DNA from: Qipengyuania xiamenensis
Lineage (GTDB): Bacteria; Pseudomonadota; Alphaproteobacteria; Sphingomonadales; Sphingomonadaceae
Assembly (NCBI RefSeq): GCF_019711495.1
Contig: NZ_JAIGNM010000001.1
Span: 1,572,718 to 1,636,717 of the forward strand
DNA length: 64,000 nucleotides
Reading direction: 5' to 3'
Each line of letters opens with the position of its first letter. The stretch's first letter is position 1. Positions 18,260-27,770 of the stretch are shown in pieces. A program made the translations under genes and the position numbers. The notes beneath the pieces are model-generated. The model saw only the letters and a list, made by a program, of their open reading frames with translations. It ran no database searches and was not told the origin of the DNA.

Positions 18260-19906
18260 ATGGTAGAAGGCGTCTTCTTCACATTCGACTCAGCGTTCGA
18301 AATGTGGACTTTCAGGGTTGCCGTGGTCGCACTGGCAGCATTTCTCATCGGCGGCGTGGTGCTGATCACCCGCCCGCAGGAAGAGGTTATCGGGCACCCC
18401 AAGGGCCTGTTCCTCCTGTTCATGGCCGAAATGTGGGAGCGTTTCTCCTACTACGGCATGCGCGCCCTGCTGATCTTCTACCTCATCCAGCACTGGATGT
18501 TCGCGGAAGAAAAGGCCTACGTGATCTACGGCGCCTACACCGCGCTCGTCTACATCGCACCGGTGGTGGGCGGCTATCTGGCCGACCAGTATATCGGCCA
18601 GCGCAAGGCGGTCCTCTTCGGCGCAGTCCTGCTGACCTTCGGCCACTTCTTCATGGCCTTCGAAGGGTCGGGCGGACAGGCAGATCCGATGATCAACGTC
18701 TTCTGGCTGGCACTTGCCCTCATCATCGTGGGCTCGGGCTTCCTCAAGGCCAACATCTCGGTCATCGTCGGCCAGCTTTATCCGCGCACCGACGTGCGCC
18801 GCGATCCGGCCTACACCATCTTCTACATGGGCATTAACGTCGGTGCGGCTACCGCATCGATCATCTGCGGCTATCTCGGCCAGACCTACGGCTGGGAATA
18901 CGGCTTCGGTCTTGCCGGCATCGGCATGCTCATCGGCCTCATCTTCTTCGTCATCGGCAAGCCACTGCTGCTCGGCCAGGGCGAACCCAAGGACCCGGCC
19001 AAGATCAAGGGCGGCAAGGAATTCGTCATCTACGGTGCGGGCCTTGCAATGGTCGCACTGTGCTGGGCCGCTATCCAGTACCAGGAACTGGTCGGCACCG
19101 TGCTCGGCGTGTTCGGCGGCGGTCTCGTGCTCTACGTGCTGTTCACCGCAGTGACCAAGCTGGCTCCCGAAGAGCGTGACCGCATCTTCGCGGCCATGTT
19201 CCTCATCCTGACCTCGATCGTCTTCTGGGCGCTGTTCGAGCAGGCCGGTTCGTCGCTGAACGTCTTTACCGATCGCCATGTCGATACGCAGGGCGTGAAC
19301 GCATCGATGTTCCAGTCGATCAACGCGATCTACATCGTGCTGCTGGCCCCGCTCTTCGCGATGCTGTGGCAGGGCCTCGCTCGCAAGGGCGCGGAACCCA
19401 GCACGCCGATGAAGTTCGGCCTCGCCGTGATCCAGGTCGGTCTCGGCTTCCTCGTCCTCGTGTGGGGCGCGGAAAGCGTTGGCATCAACGTACCGACGCC
19501 GGTCATCTTCATCTTCCTCATCTACCTGCTGCACACCACCGGCGAGCTTTGCCTTTCGCCTGTCGGCCTCTCGGCAATGAACCGCCTGAGCCCGGCCCAC
19601 ATGGCCTCGCTCATCATGGGTACCTGGTTCTTCGCCTCGGCCACCGGTAACTTCGCAGCCGGCCTGATCGCTGCCGCAACCGGCGGCGAAGGTGTCGGCG
19701 AGGAAGCCGGCAAGCAGGTCGTGCTCGACGTCTACTCGACCGTCGGCTGGTACGCGATTGCCATCGGTGTCGGCGTCATGGTCGTCAGCCCGCTGATCAA
19801 GCGCCTGATGCACCTCGACACGATCAAGGACGATGCGCTCGAAGGTCAGGCGGAAGCCGGTCTCGAGGCGCAGGAAGCCGGCGTCCACCCGACGTCGCGC
19901 AGCTGA
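18260..19906 (+). CDS. POT family proton-dependent peptide transporter
   Basis: This 548-residue inner-membrane protein of the major facilitator type imports di- and tripeptides with protons. It shows the POT family EMWERFSYYGMRALLIFYL motif in the first helices (ExxER-type), then GAYTALVYIAPVVGGYLAD and the FYMGINVGA signature near residue 190. It has about 13 predicted helices. The ATG at 18260 with AAGGGA 12 bases before it is preferred over an upstream start that would add 30 non-family residues. It is divergent from the GntR regulator, which may control it. Two hairpins follow its stop. Confidence 0.92.
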   Translation: MVEGVFFTFDSAFEMWTFRVAVVALAAFLIGGVVLITRPQEEVIGHPKGLFLLFMAEMWERFSYYGMRALLIFYLIQHWMFAEEKAYVIYGAYTALVYIAPVVGGYLADQYIGQRKAVLFGAVLLTFGHFFMAFEGSGGQADPMINVFWLALALIIVGSGFLKANISVIVGQLYPRTDVRRDPAYTIFYMGINVGAATASIICGYLGQTYGWEYGFGLAGIGMLIGLIFFVIGKPLLLGQGEPKDPAKIKGGKEFVIYGAGLAMVALCWAAIQYQELVGTVLGVFGGGLVLYVLFTAVTKLAPEERDRIFAAMFLILTSIVFWALFEQAGSSLNVFTDRHVDTQGVNASMFQSINAIYIVLLAPLFAMLWQGLARKGAEPSTPMKFGLAVIQVGLGFLVLVWGAESVGINVPTPVIFIFLIYLLHTTGELCLSPVGLSAMNRLSPAHMASLIMGTWFFASATGNFAAGLIAAATGGEGVGEEAGKQVVLDVYSTVGWYAIAIGVGVMVVSPLIKRLMHLDTIKDDALEGQAEAGLEAQEAGVHPTSRS

Positions 19907-19919
19907 TAACGGGCGGGGG

Positions 19920-19936
19920 ATCGTCCGACGGACGAT
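19920..19936. terminator. Hairpin after POT transporter gene
   Basis: Perfect 7-bp arms ATCGTCC and GGACGAT enclose a GAC loop and are followed by TTCCCT. The flanking GGGGG and TTTCCC can extend the stem with a bulge. It lies 14 bases after the transporter stop codon. Confidence 0.5.
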
Positions 19937-19963
19937 TTCCCTCGACCAAATTGGATTGACCGG

Positions 19964-19999
19964 ACGGGCCGGGGCAGCAATGCTCCGGCCCGTTCACTT
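19964..19999 (+). terminator. Strong GNRA-loop hairpin terminator
   Basis: A 13-bp stem (ACGGGCCGGGGCA with TGCTCCGGCCCGT, one G-U pair) closes on a GCAA tetraloop. It is followed after a few bases by CTTTT. It sits between the POT transporter and the amidohydrolase genes, 12 bases before the latter's start codon. Confidence 0.65.
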
Positions 20000-20011
20000 T
20001 TGGGGGACTGC

Positions 20012-21403
20012 ATGAAAAGACTTGCCCCGCTTGCGCTCGCCGCAGGCCTCGCCGCATGTGCCACTTCTGGCACCGGAAACGAAACCGCGTCTGCGTCCAA
20101 GCCGGACAAGGAATGGACGGTGCCCACCGGCCAGGACGGCAACGAGCCGTTCCCCAGCACCTACCGTCCCTATCCCGGACGCCCGACTGCGCTGGTCGGG
20201 GCTACCGTATTCGACGGCAAGGGCGGCAGGATCGACAACGGCACGGTCCTGTTCCGCGACGGCGAAGTCGTGGCTATCGGCGATGCCTCGCTTTCGACCG
20301 ACGGCTATGACCGCGTCGATGCGGCCGGCAAATACGTCACTCCCGGCATCATCGACATCCATTCGCACCTCGGCGACTACCCCAGCCCCGCAGTCGATGC
20401 GCATTCGGACGGCAACGAGGCGACCAGCCCGACGACCCCGGAAGTCTGGGCCGAACATTCGATCTGGCCGCAGGATCCGGGTTTCTCGCGCGCGCTTGCC
20501 AATGGCGGCGTGACCAGCCTCCAGATCCTGCCCGGCTCGGCGAACCTGATGGGCGGCCGCAGCTCCACCATCAAGAACGTGCCCGCGCGCACCGTGCAGG
20601 GAATGAAGTTCCCCGGCGCGCCCTATGGCTTCAAGATGGCCTGTGGTGAGAACCCCAAGCGCGTCTATGGCGGCCGCGGACGCATGCCTTCGACCCGCAT
20701 GGGCAACTTCGCAGTCAACCGGCAGACATGGCTCGATGCCCGTGCCTATGCCGAGGGCGACCGCGAGAAGCGCGACCTCGCCAAGGAAACGCTGGTCGGC
20801 GTGCTCGACGGCGACATCCTCGTCCACAACCACTGCTACCGCGCCGACGAAATGGCGCTGGTGATGGATATGGCCAAGGAGATGGGCTACAAAGTCTCCG
20901 CCTTCCACCACGCTGTGGAAGCTTACAAGATCGGCGATTTGCTGCGCGAAAACGGCGTCTGCAGCGCGATCTGGGCCGACTGGTACGGCTTCAAGATGGA
21001 GGCCTATGACGGCATCCTCGAAAACGCCGCCTACCTCCAGCGCGAGGATGCCTGCGTGGTCATCCATTCCGACGATGCGAACGGCATCCAGCGCCTCAAC
21101 CAGGAAGCCGCCAAGGCACAGGCGGCAGGTCGCCGCGCCGGCATCGAGATTTCCGATGCGACGGTGATCTCGTGGATCACATTGAATCCAGCAAAGGCGA
21201 TGGGCATCGACGCGATGACCGGCAGCCTCGAGCCGGGCAAGATGGCCGATGTCGTCCTGTGGAACGGCGATCCGCTATCCGTCTATTCGCGGCCCGAAAA
21301 GGTCTGGATCGACGGCGCCCTGATGTACGATTCCATGGACCGCAAGCGCCGGCCGGTAAGCGATTTCGAGCTCGGCCAGCCCGGTGAAGGAGATGTGAAA
21401 TGA
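20012..21403 (+). CDS. Exported metal-dependent amidohydrolase (lipoprotein)
   Basis: The 463-residue protein has a lipoprotein signal (LAAGLAAC lipobox near residue 18). It then has an imidazolonepropionase-like amidohydrolase fold. The metal site appears complete: HSHLG (HxH), HNHC, FHH and the HSDD aspartate motif in order. The C-terminal LEPGKMADVVLWNGDPL returns to the small beta domain. The ATG at 20012 gives a clean signal peptide. Its last bases overlap the next gene by 4 bp (ATGA). Substrate unknown; exported members of this group often act on dipeptides or cyclic amides, which would fit the nearby peptide importer. Confidence 0.85.
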   Translation: MKRLAPLALAAGLAACATSGTGNETASASKPDKEWTVPTGQDGNEPFPSTYRPYPGRPTALVGATVFDGKGGRIDNGTVLFRDGEVVAIGDASLSTDGYDRVDAAGKYVTPGIIDIHSHLGDYPSPAVDAHSDGNEATSPTTPEVWAEHSIWPQDPGFSRALANGGVTSLQILPGSANLMGGRSSTIKNVPARTVQGMKFPGAPYGFKMACGENPKRVYGGRGRMPSTRMGNFAVNRQTWLDARAYAEGDREKRDLAKETLVGVLDGDILVHNHCYRADEMALVMDMAKEMGYKVSAFHHAVEAYKIGDLLRENGVCSAIWADWYGFKMEAYDGILENAAYLQREDACVVIHSDDANGIQRLNQEAAKAQAAGRRAGIEISDATVISWITLNPAKAMGIDAMTGSLEPGKMADVVLWNGDPLSVYSRPEKVWIDGALMYDSMDRKRRPVSDFELGQPGEGDVK

Positions 21404-22692
21404 TGCGCCTCCTCACACTTGCCGCCAGCGCAATCGCGCTCGCGGCCACTCCGGCCATGGCACAGGACTTCGCGCTGAGCGGCGTAACGCTCGCCACTGG
21501 CGACGGCAGCGAACCGATCGAGAACGGCGCCGTCCTCGTACGCGGCGGCAAGGTCGTCTATGCCGGTCCCGCTTCCGGCATGCCCGAAACACCCATCCAG
21601 CTGATCGAGCTTCCTGCGGATACGTGGGTCACTCCCGGCCTCTTCGCCACGGTCACGACGCTCGGCCTGTGGGACGTCGGCGCGGTCAGCGAATCGAACG
21701 ATACGCGCGCCGGGGATTCGCCCTTCAATGCAGCGCTCGACGTGAGCCGTGCGATCAACCCGGATTCGCAGCATATCAAGATCCACCGCGCTGCAGGTGT
21801 GACCCGCGCTGCGACCGTGCTGACCAACACCGGTTCGATCTTCGGTGGTCAGGGCACGGTGATCGACCTCGGCGACGATGCCGATCCGGTCACCACGCCG
21901 CGTGCCTTCCAGGTCGTGCACCTCGGTGAAACCGGGGCGCGTCTTGCAGGCGGAAGCCGTGCTGCGACCTACGCCGAGTTCGCCAATGCGCTGCGCGAGG
22001 CCCGCGACTTCGCCAATGGCCGCTGGGACGCGGAAAGCGCCATGCTCACCCGCGCCGATGCAGAGGCGCTGGTGCCAGTCGTGAACGGCCGTCAGAAGCT
22101 GTATGTCGCGGTGGAACGTGCCTCGGACATTCGTGCCGTGCTCGGCCTCAAGCGTGAATACCGCTCGCTCGATCTCGTGCTGGTCGGCGCAAGCGAGGGC
22201 TGGCTGGTCGCTCCCGAAATCGCAGCGGCCGGTGTCCCCGTGATTGCCGATGGCCTCGACGATCTGCCGCGCAGTTTTGAAGAACTCGCCAGCACCCAGT
22301 CGAATGTCGGTCGCATGGCGGCAGCAGGCGTGAAGGTCGCGATCAACGCTTCTGCAATGGAGAACCCGCGCAACCTCAACCAGTATGCCGGCAACCTCGT
22401 CGCGCTGACCCGCGTGCCGGGCGCCGACGGGCTGAGCTGGGGACAGGCCTTTGCTGCGATCAGCTCGGTCCCTGCCGAGATCAGCGGCCTGGCTGGACGC
22501 GCAGGGTCGCTCGTGCCGGGTGCCGCTGGCGATATCGTGGTCTGGGACGGCGATCCGCTGGAGGTCGGCTCGGTGCCGACGCAGGTCTATATCGACGGGG
22601 TTGCGCAGCCGCTCGAAAACCATCAGAGCCGCCTCAAGGATCGCTACCGCGACCTCGACGAGAGCGATCTTCCCAAGGCATTCGACTGGTAA
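21400..22692 (+). CDS. Amidohydrolase-like protein lacking metal ligands
   Basis: The 430-residue partner has a cleavable signal (ALAATPAMAQ) and the same overall fold as the preceding gene, with TPGL near residue 77 and GSLVPGAAGDIVVWDGDPLEV at the end. Where active relatives have HxH after TPG, it reads LFATVTTLGLWDV. The later histidines and the HSDD motif are also replaced (VAINASA). It is therefore probably not a metal hydrolase by itself and may be a structural partner of the gene it overlaps. Such degenerate second copies recur in related bacteria. Confidence 0.75.
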   Translation: MMRLLTLAASAIALAATPAMAQDFALSGVTLATGDGSEPIENGAVLVRGGKVVYAGPASGMPETPIQLIELPADTWVTPGLFATVTTLGLWDVGAVSESNDTRAGDSPFNAALDVSRAINPDSQHIKIHRAAGVTRAATVLTNTGSIFGGQGTVIDLGDDADPVTTPRAFQVVHLGETGARLAGGSRAATYAEFANALREARDFANGRWDAESAMLTRADAEALVPVVNGRQKLYVAVERASDIRAVLGLKREYRSLDLVLVGASEGWLVAPEIAAAGVPVIADGLDDLPRSFEELASTQSNVGRMAAAGVKVAINASAMENPRNLNQYAGNLVALTRVPGADGLSWGQAFAAISSVPAEISGLAGRAGSLVPGAAGDIVVWDGDPLEVGSVPTQVYIDGVAQPLENHQSRLKDRYRDLDESDLPKAFDW

Positions 22693-22706
22693 GGACCCAA
22701 AGACCG

Positions 22707-23201
22707 ATGCGTTCGATGATACTCGCCCTGCTGGCGGCCTTTGCGGCTGTCGGTTTCCAGGCTGCCACCGCGCAGGACGAGAGCGGGCCCGACCGCTCGC
22801 AGGACCTTGCGTGGATGAGCGCGCAGCAAGCCTATCTCGCCGGTCTCAAGGCCGAGGATGGCTGGTATTCGATGGATGGCGGGCTGCGCTGGCGATATGT
22901 CGAATATACCGGGTCGCAGGATAAGCCGAGTGTCGCGGATACGGTGACCGTGCATTACGCGGGCACCTTCATCGACGGCGAGACCTTCGATTCCAGCTTC
23001 GACCGCGGCGAACCGGCGACCTTCCCGCTGAGCCGCCTTATCAAGGCCTGGCAGATGGCGATCCCGCAGATGGGCGTCGGCGACACGATCGAGATCGCTG
23101 CGCCCGCGGACGTCGCCTATGGTCCGAAGGGCAAGGGCCCGATCCCGGGCGGGGCGACCCTATTGTTCAAGGTCAAGCTGATCGGCATCGAGAACAACTG
23201 A
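22707..23201 (+). CDS. FKBP-type peptidyl-prolyl isomerase, periplasmic
   Basis: The 164-residue protein has a signal peptide ending ATAQ, then an FKBP domain in the C-terminal 100 residues: VTVHYAGTFIDGETFDSSFDRGEPATFPLS, IPQMGVGDTIEI and AYGPKGKGPIPGGATLLFKVKL. These hold the usual ligand-pocket Tyr, Phe and Asp. It probably helps fold envelope proteins. It starts 14 bp after the amidohydrolase-like gene and so is likely co-transcribed. Confidence 0.9.
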   Translation: MRSMILALLAAFAAVGFQAATAQDESGPDRSQDLAWMSAQQAYLAGLKAEDGWYSMDGGLRWRYVEYTGSQDKPSVADTVTVHYAGTFIDGETFDSSFDRGEPATFPLSRLIKAWQMAIPQMGVGDTIEIAAPADVAYGPKGKGPIPGGATLLFKVKLIGIENN

Positions 23202-23256
23202 GCGAGATTTGCCGCCGGAGCGGCTTGTGATAGCTTCCCTCCATCGGGAGGGACCT

Positions 23257-23940
23257 ATGACACCTATGCTTGCGCTTCTTGCCGCCTCGGTTGCCTTTGT
23301 CGGCACGCATTTCGCCCTGTCGCACCCGCTGCGCGCGCCCATCGTGGCCAGAGCGGGGGAGAAGGGTTTCCTCGGAATCTATTCGATCGTCGCATTGGCG
23401 ACGCTGGTCTGGATGGTTCTTGCGTTTAGGGACGTCGGGCCCGGCGGGACACCGGCATGGAACGGTTCGGGTGACGTGATCTGGATCGCAGCTACGCTGA
23501 TCATGCTGGTCGCCTCGGTCATGCTGGCCGGCTCCTACATCGGCAATCCTGCCCTGCCTGCTCCCGGTGCCGAAAAGCTCGCCGCGAAAGAGCCGCATGG
23601 CGTCTTCCTGATCACGCGCCACCCGATGATGTGGTCCTTTGCCCTCTGGGCGCTGGTGCATGTGCTGGTCAGCCCCACGCCGCGCCAGTTCATCCTTGCG
23701 GGAGCGATCGGATTCCTCGCGCTGGTCGGCGCGCATATGCAGGACCGCAAGAAAGAGGTGCTGATGGGCAGCGCCTGGACCGGATGGGAGGCGAAGACCA
23801 GCTACTGGCCGCGCTTCGGTGCGCTCTTGAAAGCCGGGCCTGCGGCGTGGATCGGCGGCATCGTGATCTGGCTTCTGGCGACCTTCGGCCACATCCATGC
23901 CAACGGCATGCCCGCAGGCATCTGGCGCTGGGTCGGCTAG
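23257..23940 (+). CDS. NnrU family membrane protein
   Basis: The 227-residue protein has six or so transmembrane helices and family motifs: THFALSHPLRAPIVARAGEKGFLGIYS near the N-terminus, LITRHPMMWSFALWALVH in the middle and GHIHANG near the end. NnrU proteins are linked to denitrification and resemble isoprenylcysteine methyltransferase-like membrane enzymes; their biochemical function is not settled. ATG at 23257 follows GGGAGGGA. No nitrogen-oxide reductase gene is present in this window. Its stop overlaps the convergent next gene by 4 bp. Confidence 0.85.
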   Translation: MTPMLALLAASVAFVGTHFALSHPLRAPIVARAGEKGFLGIYSIVALATLVWMVLAFRDVGPGGTPAWNGSGDVIWIAATLIMLVASVMLAGSYIGNPALPAPGAEKLAAKEPHGVFLITRHPMMWSFALWALVHVLVSPTPRQFILAGAIGFLALVGAHMQDRKKEVLMGSAWTGWEAKTSYWPRFGALLKAGPAAWIGGIVIWLLATFGHIHANGMPAGIWRWVG

Positions 23941-24362
23941 GCCTTAGGCGACATATCGAGCCACTTGCCGAAATTGCGCAGTGTCGGCGGCCAATCGTCG
24001 GGCCAGTCGGCGAGATTGCTCGCATTGAAGCCTTTCATCTCCGCATACTCGTCAGGCCAGTAAATGCTCCAGTCCTCATCCGCGATGGGCAGGTCCTTGG
24101 CGAGATCATCATCGGGATGCGGGGCAAGCCGGGGTTCCAGATACTCGATTGCAGTGTCCCACAGGAAGCAAGCCGTTTCCCCGGATACATCCGGCGCCAT
24201 CATCGCGATGAACTGGTCTCGCGTTGGAGAAACTCTCTTCGCCTCGGTGCGCGCGATCTGGCGTGCCGTGTTTCGCCAGGCAACCGCACCCACGATCAGG
24301 AGAAAACCGACGACGAACAGGGTGCCCGCCAACCACTCGGGAATTCCCAGCGCCGCGCCCAT
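23937..24362 (-). CDS. Conserved hypothetical protein with one N-terminal membrane helix
   Basis: I do not recognise a family. The 141-residue protein has a single transmembrane segment near residues 11-28 (AGTLFVVGFLLIVGAVAW) and a soluble C-terminal part rich in Trp, Asp and Pro (DWSIYWPDEY, DWPDDWPPTLRNFG). It starts 2 bp after the enoyl-CoA hydratase stop on the same strand, so the two are probably one transcript. The tryptophan-rich tail would be on the cytoplasmic side if the N-terminus is outside. Confidence 0.6.
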   Translation of the reverse strand: MGAALGIPEWLAGTLFVVGFLLIVGAVAWRNTARQIARTEAKRVSPTRDQFIAMMAPDVSGETACFLWDTAIEYLEPRLAPHPDDDLAKDLPIADEDWSIYWPDEYAEMKGFNASNLADWPDDWPPTLRNFGKWLDMSPKA

Positions 24363-24364
24363 GG

Positions 24365-25162
24365 CTATTGCCCGGTGAACTTCGGCGCGCGCTTCTCGAT
24401 CAGCGCTTCGACGCCCTCCATATGATCCTGCGTCGAGTGCATCAGAGCCTGCGCATTTGCGGCCATCTCGAGCGCCGCGTCATAGGAAGTCGAGCGCCCC
24501 TGCCGCATCAGGTTCTTCGCCTGTCGCAGCGCATGCGGAGGCATGGCGGCGACCTTGGCAGCGAGCGTTTGCGCCTCGTCCATCAACGCATCATGGTCGA
24601 CCACACGGCTCACCAGCCCCCAGTCGAGCGCGGTGGGCGCGTCGATCACATCGCCGGTGTAGAACAGCTCTGCCGCGCGTGCCTCGCCGATGATCCGCGG
24701 CAGGATCCACGTACCTCCATCGCCCGGAATGATGCCGAGCTTGAGGAAGGTGACGCCGAACTTGGCCTTGTCGCTCGCGATGCGCATGTCGGCGAGGCAC
24801 GCAAGATCGCAGCCGAGCCCGATTGCCGGCCCGTTGACGGCTGCGATCAGCGGCACGCGCAGGCCATAGAGCGCGCGCAGGATCTTGTGGATGTTGTTGC
24901 GGTAGCCGTCGGCGATCTCGGGCGCGGTGCCGCCGAAATTGCCGGTCTTCTCCTTCATCGCCTTGATGTCGCCGCCCGCGCTGAAGGAGCGGCCAGCCCC
25001 TGTCAGGATCACGCAGCGTACATCCATGTCGGCATTGATCGCGTCGCATGCGGCGACGAAAGCATCGCCGTCTCCCGCTGCGCCGAGCGGGTTCATGCTG
25101 TCCGGGCGGTTCAGCGTGAGGGTCGTAACGTGATCGGCATTGTCTATGGTCAGCAGGCTCAT
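24365..25162 (-). CDS. Enoyl-CoA hydratase/isomerase family protein
   Basis: The 265-residue crotonase-fold enzyme has the oxyanion-hole stretch GRSFSAGGDIKAM near residue 70 and AVNGPAIGLGCDLACLADMRIA near residue 115. GIIPGDGGTWILPRIIG follows near residue 145. The position of the usual second glutamate is taken by aspartate in PGDGG, so the reaction (hydratase, isomerase or other) is uncertain. The ATG at 25162 gives the family N-terminus SLLTIDNADHVTTLTLNRP; an upstream start adds 12 unrelated residues. Possibly beta-oxidation or branched acyl-CoA metabolism. Confidence 0.88.
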   Translation of the reverse strand: MSLLTIDNADHVTTLTLNRPDSMNPLGAAGDGDAFVAACDAINADMDVRCVILTGAGRSFSAGGDIKAMKEKTGNFGGTAPEIADGYRNNIHKILRALYGLRVPLIAAVNGPAIGLGCDLACLADMRIASDKAKFGVTFLKLGIIPGDGGTWILPRIIGEARAAELFYTGDVIDAPTALDWGLVSRVVDHDALMDEAQTLAAKVAAMPPHALRQAKNLMRQGRSTSYDAALEMAANAQALMHSTQDHMEGVEALIEKRAPKFTGQ

Positions 25163-25376
25163 GGGCGTGGGGTCCTTTCTCGGCTTCCATGGCAGCACAC
25201 GGGACGCCCGTCACCCTGTCCCTCCGCTGCACTGCGCGTGCTCTCCCCCGACAACGTGGCCCTAGGAGGTTTACGGATGTTGCTCTTCCCGTTGCCCGCG
25301 CACTGTAAATACTCGGATCGAGGTGCCGGGCAGGCGCGTCGAAAGAGAGACGGCAAGTTAGCCGAAAGGATCTGTC

Positions 25377-25730
25377 ATGGGGAAAGGTTTGCAAGAATTG
25401 GCGTTTGTCGCCGCAGCGGTCTGCCTTGCGTCATCCGCACAGGCCGCAATCGCCCAGGATAGCGATATCGTGGTGACGGCGCCGCGCGATGTCCCGCCGG
25501 GGACCGAGCCCGTATCGAAGGCGGTGAAGATCGGCGATCTCGACCTTTCCACCGATGAGGGTGAAGCGGAGATGAGGAAGCGTGTGAACGCCGCGATCAA
25601 GCATATCTGCTGGTCCCATCCCAAACCCGCTCGCTGGCAGGTCAGGCAAAACGAAGAATGCGATGCATTCGCCCGCGAAGGGGCCGAGACACAGATGGAA
25701 GCCGCGCTGGCAAGAGCCCGCGGTATCTAA
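25377..25730 (+). CDS. UrcA family exported protein
   Basis: The 117-residue protein has a signal peptide (AAAVCLASSAQA) and the UrcA core: VKIGDLDLSTDEGEAEMRKRVNAAIKHIC with a partner cysteine further on (EEC). UrcA proteins are common in sphingomonads and Caulobacter, and their function is unknown. The two core cysteines may form a disulfide in the periplasm. It stands alone between divergent and convergent neighbours. Confidence 0.8.
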   Translation: MGKGLQELAFVAAAVCLASSAQAAIAQDSDIVVTAPRDVPPGTEPVSKAVKIGDLDLSTDEGEAEMRKRVNAAIKHICWSHPKPARWQVRQNEECDAFAREGAETQMEAALARARGI

Positions 25731-25773
25731 TCCCGGACCCCCTACCTCCCGCAGTACGGGCGGGTATCTTCGA

Positions 25774-27696
25774 TCAGGCCCGCGCCTCTTCCACACCCGT
25801 GCTGTTATGGCGCAGTGCGCTCAGCACCTTGTCGACGATTTGCGGCGCATTGAGGCCCGCCTCGTCATACTGCTTGGCGGGATCGTCCTGGTCCTGGAAG
25901 ACATCGGGCAGGCGCATGGTGCGGACCTTGAGGCCGTTGTCGGTCAGCCCTTCGTCCGATGCGAAGGTCAGCACATGCGCGCCGAGGCCGCCGATCGCGC
26001 CTTCTTCGACAGTTACCACGACCTCGTGGCTGCGCATCAGCTTTTCGATCAGGTCGGTATCGAGCGGCTTGGCGAAACGCATGTCGGCAACCGTGGTCGA
26101 CAGGCCCTTGGCCTCGAGCTGGTCGGCAGCCTTCTTGGCTTCTTCAAGGCGCGCGCCGAGCGAGAGGATCGCGACCTTGGTGCCCTCGCGCACGATACGC
26201 CCCTTGCCGATTTCGAGCTTCTCGAGCTTCTCCGGGATCTCGACGCCCGTGCCTGCGCCGCGCGGATAGCGGAAGGCGATGGGGCCATCGTCATATTCGG
26301 CGGCCGTATAGGTCATGTGGGCCAGCTCCGCCTCGTCGGCAGCGGCCATGACGACCATGTTCGGCAGCGTCGCGAGATAGGTGATGTCGAACGAGCCCGC
26401 GTGGGTGCAGCCATCGGCGCCCACCAGGCCAGCGCGGTCGATGGCGAAACGGACGGGCAGGTTCTGGATCGCCACGTCGTGCACGACCTGGTCGTAGGCG
26501 CGCTGAAGGAAGGTGGAATAGATCGCGGCGAAGGGACGCATGCCTTCGGCGGCAAGACCGGCGGCGAAGGTCACGCCGTGCTGTTCGGCGATGCCGACAT
26601 CGAAAGCCTTGTCCGGATGCGCCTGTGCGAACTTGTCGACGCCCGTACCGCTCGGCATGGCGGCGGTGATGGCGCAGATGCGCGGATCGTCATTGGCGAT
26701 CTTCGCCAGCGTTTCGCCGAAGACGTTCTGGTAGGCGGGCGGGCCACCCTTCGACTTCTTCTGTTCGCCGGTGACGACGTCGAACTTGGCGACGCCATGA
26801 TACTTGTCGGCGCTGTTCTCGGCAGGCGCGTAGCCCTTGCCCTTCTTGGTGACGACATGGATCAGGACCGGGCCCTGTTCGCTGTCGCGCACATTCTCGA
26901 GCACCGGGATGAGGTGGTCGAGATTGTGGCCGTCGATCGGGCCGACGTAATAGAAGCCGAGTTCCTCGAACAGCGTGCCGCCGGTGACCATGCCGCGGGC
27001 ATATTCCTCGGCCTTCTCGAGACCGTCATGCACCTTGCGGCTGAGCTTCTTCGACAAGCGCGAGGCGAGGCTGCGCAGGCCGAGATATTCGCTGCTCGAC
27101 ACGGTCCGCGCCAGATAGGCGGACAGTCCGCCGACCGGGGGTGCGATCGACATGTCGTTGTCGTTGAGGATCACGATCAGGCGATTGCCCGCCTGTTCGG
27201 CATTGTTCATCGCTTCATAGGCCATGCCCGCGCTCATCGCGCCGTCGCCGATGACCGCGATGCCGCGACCCGGGCGATCCTGCATCTTGTTCGCCATGGC
27301 AAAGCCGAGTGCCGCGCTGATCGAGGTCGAGCTGTGCGCTGCGCCGAACGGGTCGTATTCGCTCTCCGCGCGCTTGGTAAAGCCGGAGAGGCCGCCGCCT
27401 TGGCGCAGTGTGCGGATACGGTCACGGCGACCGGTCAGGATCTTGTGCGGGTAGCACTGGTGGCCGACGTCCCAGACAAGCTTGTCGGTCGGCGTATCGA
27501 AAACGTAATGAATCGCCGCAGTCAGTTCGACGACGCCGAGGCCCGAACCGAGATGCCCCCCGGTCGTGCCGACGGCATCGATCATCTCCGCGCGCAGCTC
27601 GTCGGAGAGCTGGCGAAGCTGGCTTTTCTCTAGCTTGCGGAGGTCGGCGGGGGTGTCGACCGTGTCTAGCAGGGGCGTCTTGGGGCGTTCACTCAT
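25774..27696 (-). CDS. dxs: 1-deoxy-D-xylulose-5-phosphate synthase
   Basis: Dxs condenses pyruvate and glyceraldehyde 3-phosphate with thiamine diphosphate in the first step of the MEP isoprenoid pathway. The 640-residue protein has the thiamine-binding [17 protein letters not shown] motif near residue 150, [12 protein letters not shown], the transketolase pyrimidine domain ([18 protein letters not shown]) and a C-terminal transketolase fold ([12 protein letters not shown]). Length is normal. It follows zur by 74 bp on the same strand. Confidence 0.97.
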   Translation of the reverse strand: MSERPKTPLLDTVDTPADLRKLEKSQLRQLSDELRAEMIDAVGTTGGHLGSGLGVVELTAAIHYVFDTPTDKLVWDVGHQCYPHKILTGRRDRIRTLRQGGGLSGFTKRAESEYDPFGAAHSSTSISAALGFAMANKMQDRPGRGIAVIGDGAMSAGMAYEAMNNAEQAGNRLIVILNDNDMSIAPPVGGLSAYLARTVSSSEYLGLRSLASRLSKKLSRKVHDGLEKAEEYARGMVTGGTLFEELGFYYVGPIDGHNLDHLIPVLENVRDSEQGPVLIHVVTKKGKGYAPAENSADKYHGVAKFDVVTGEQKKSKGGPPAYQNVFGETLAKIANDDPRICAITAAMPSGTGVDKFAQAHPDKAFDVGIAEQHGVTFAAGLAAEGMRPFAAIYSTFLQRAYDQVVHDVAIQNLPVRFAIDRAGLVGADGCTHAGSFDITYLATLPNMVVMAAADEAELAHMTYTAAEYDDGPIAFRYPRGAGTGVEIPEKLEKLEIGKGRIVREGTKVAILSLGARLEEAKKAADQLEAKGLSTTVADMRFAKPLDTDLIEKLMRSHEVVVTVEEGAIGGLGAHVLTFASDEGLTDNGLKVRTMRLPDVFQDQDDPAKQYDEAGLNAPQIVDKVLSALRHNSTGVEEARA

Positions 27697-27770
27697 ACGA
27701 ATGCCTTACACGCGGTTTTCCGAACTGTCGATGAACGGTTTATCGCTGAAAATGCACAACTTGGCGCAGG

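Noticed and set aside
18290..19888. 532-codon open frame antisense to the POT transporter
   Set aside because: Composition is charged and low-complexity, the mirror of hydrophobic codons; the transporter on the plus strand is clear.
25663..27633. Plus-strand open frame opposite dxs
   Set aside because: Shadow frame; Dxs motifs are complete on the minus strand.
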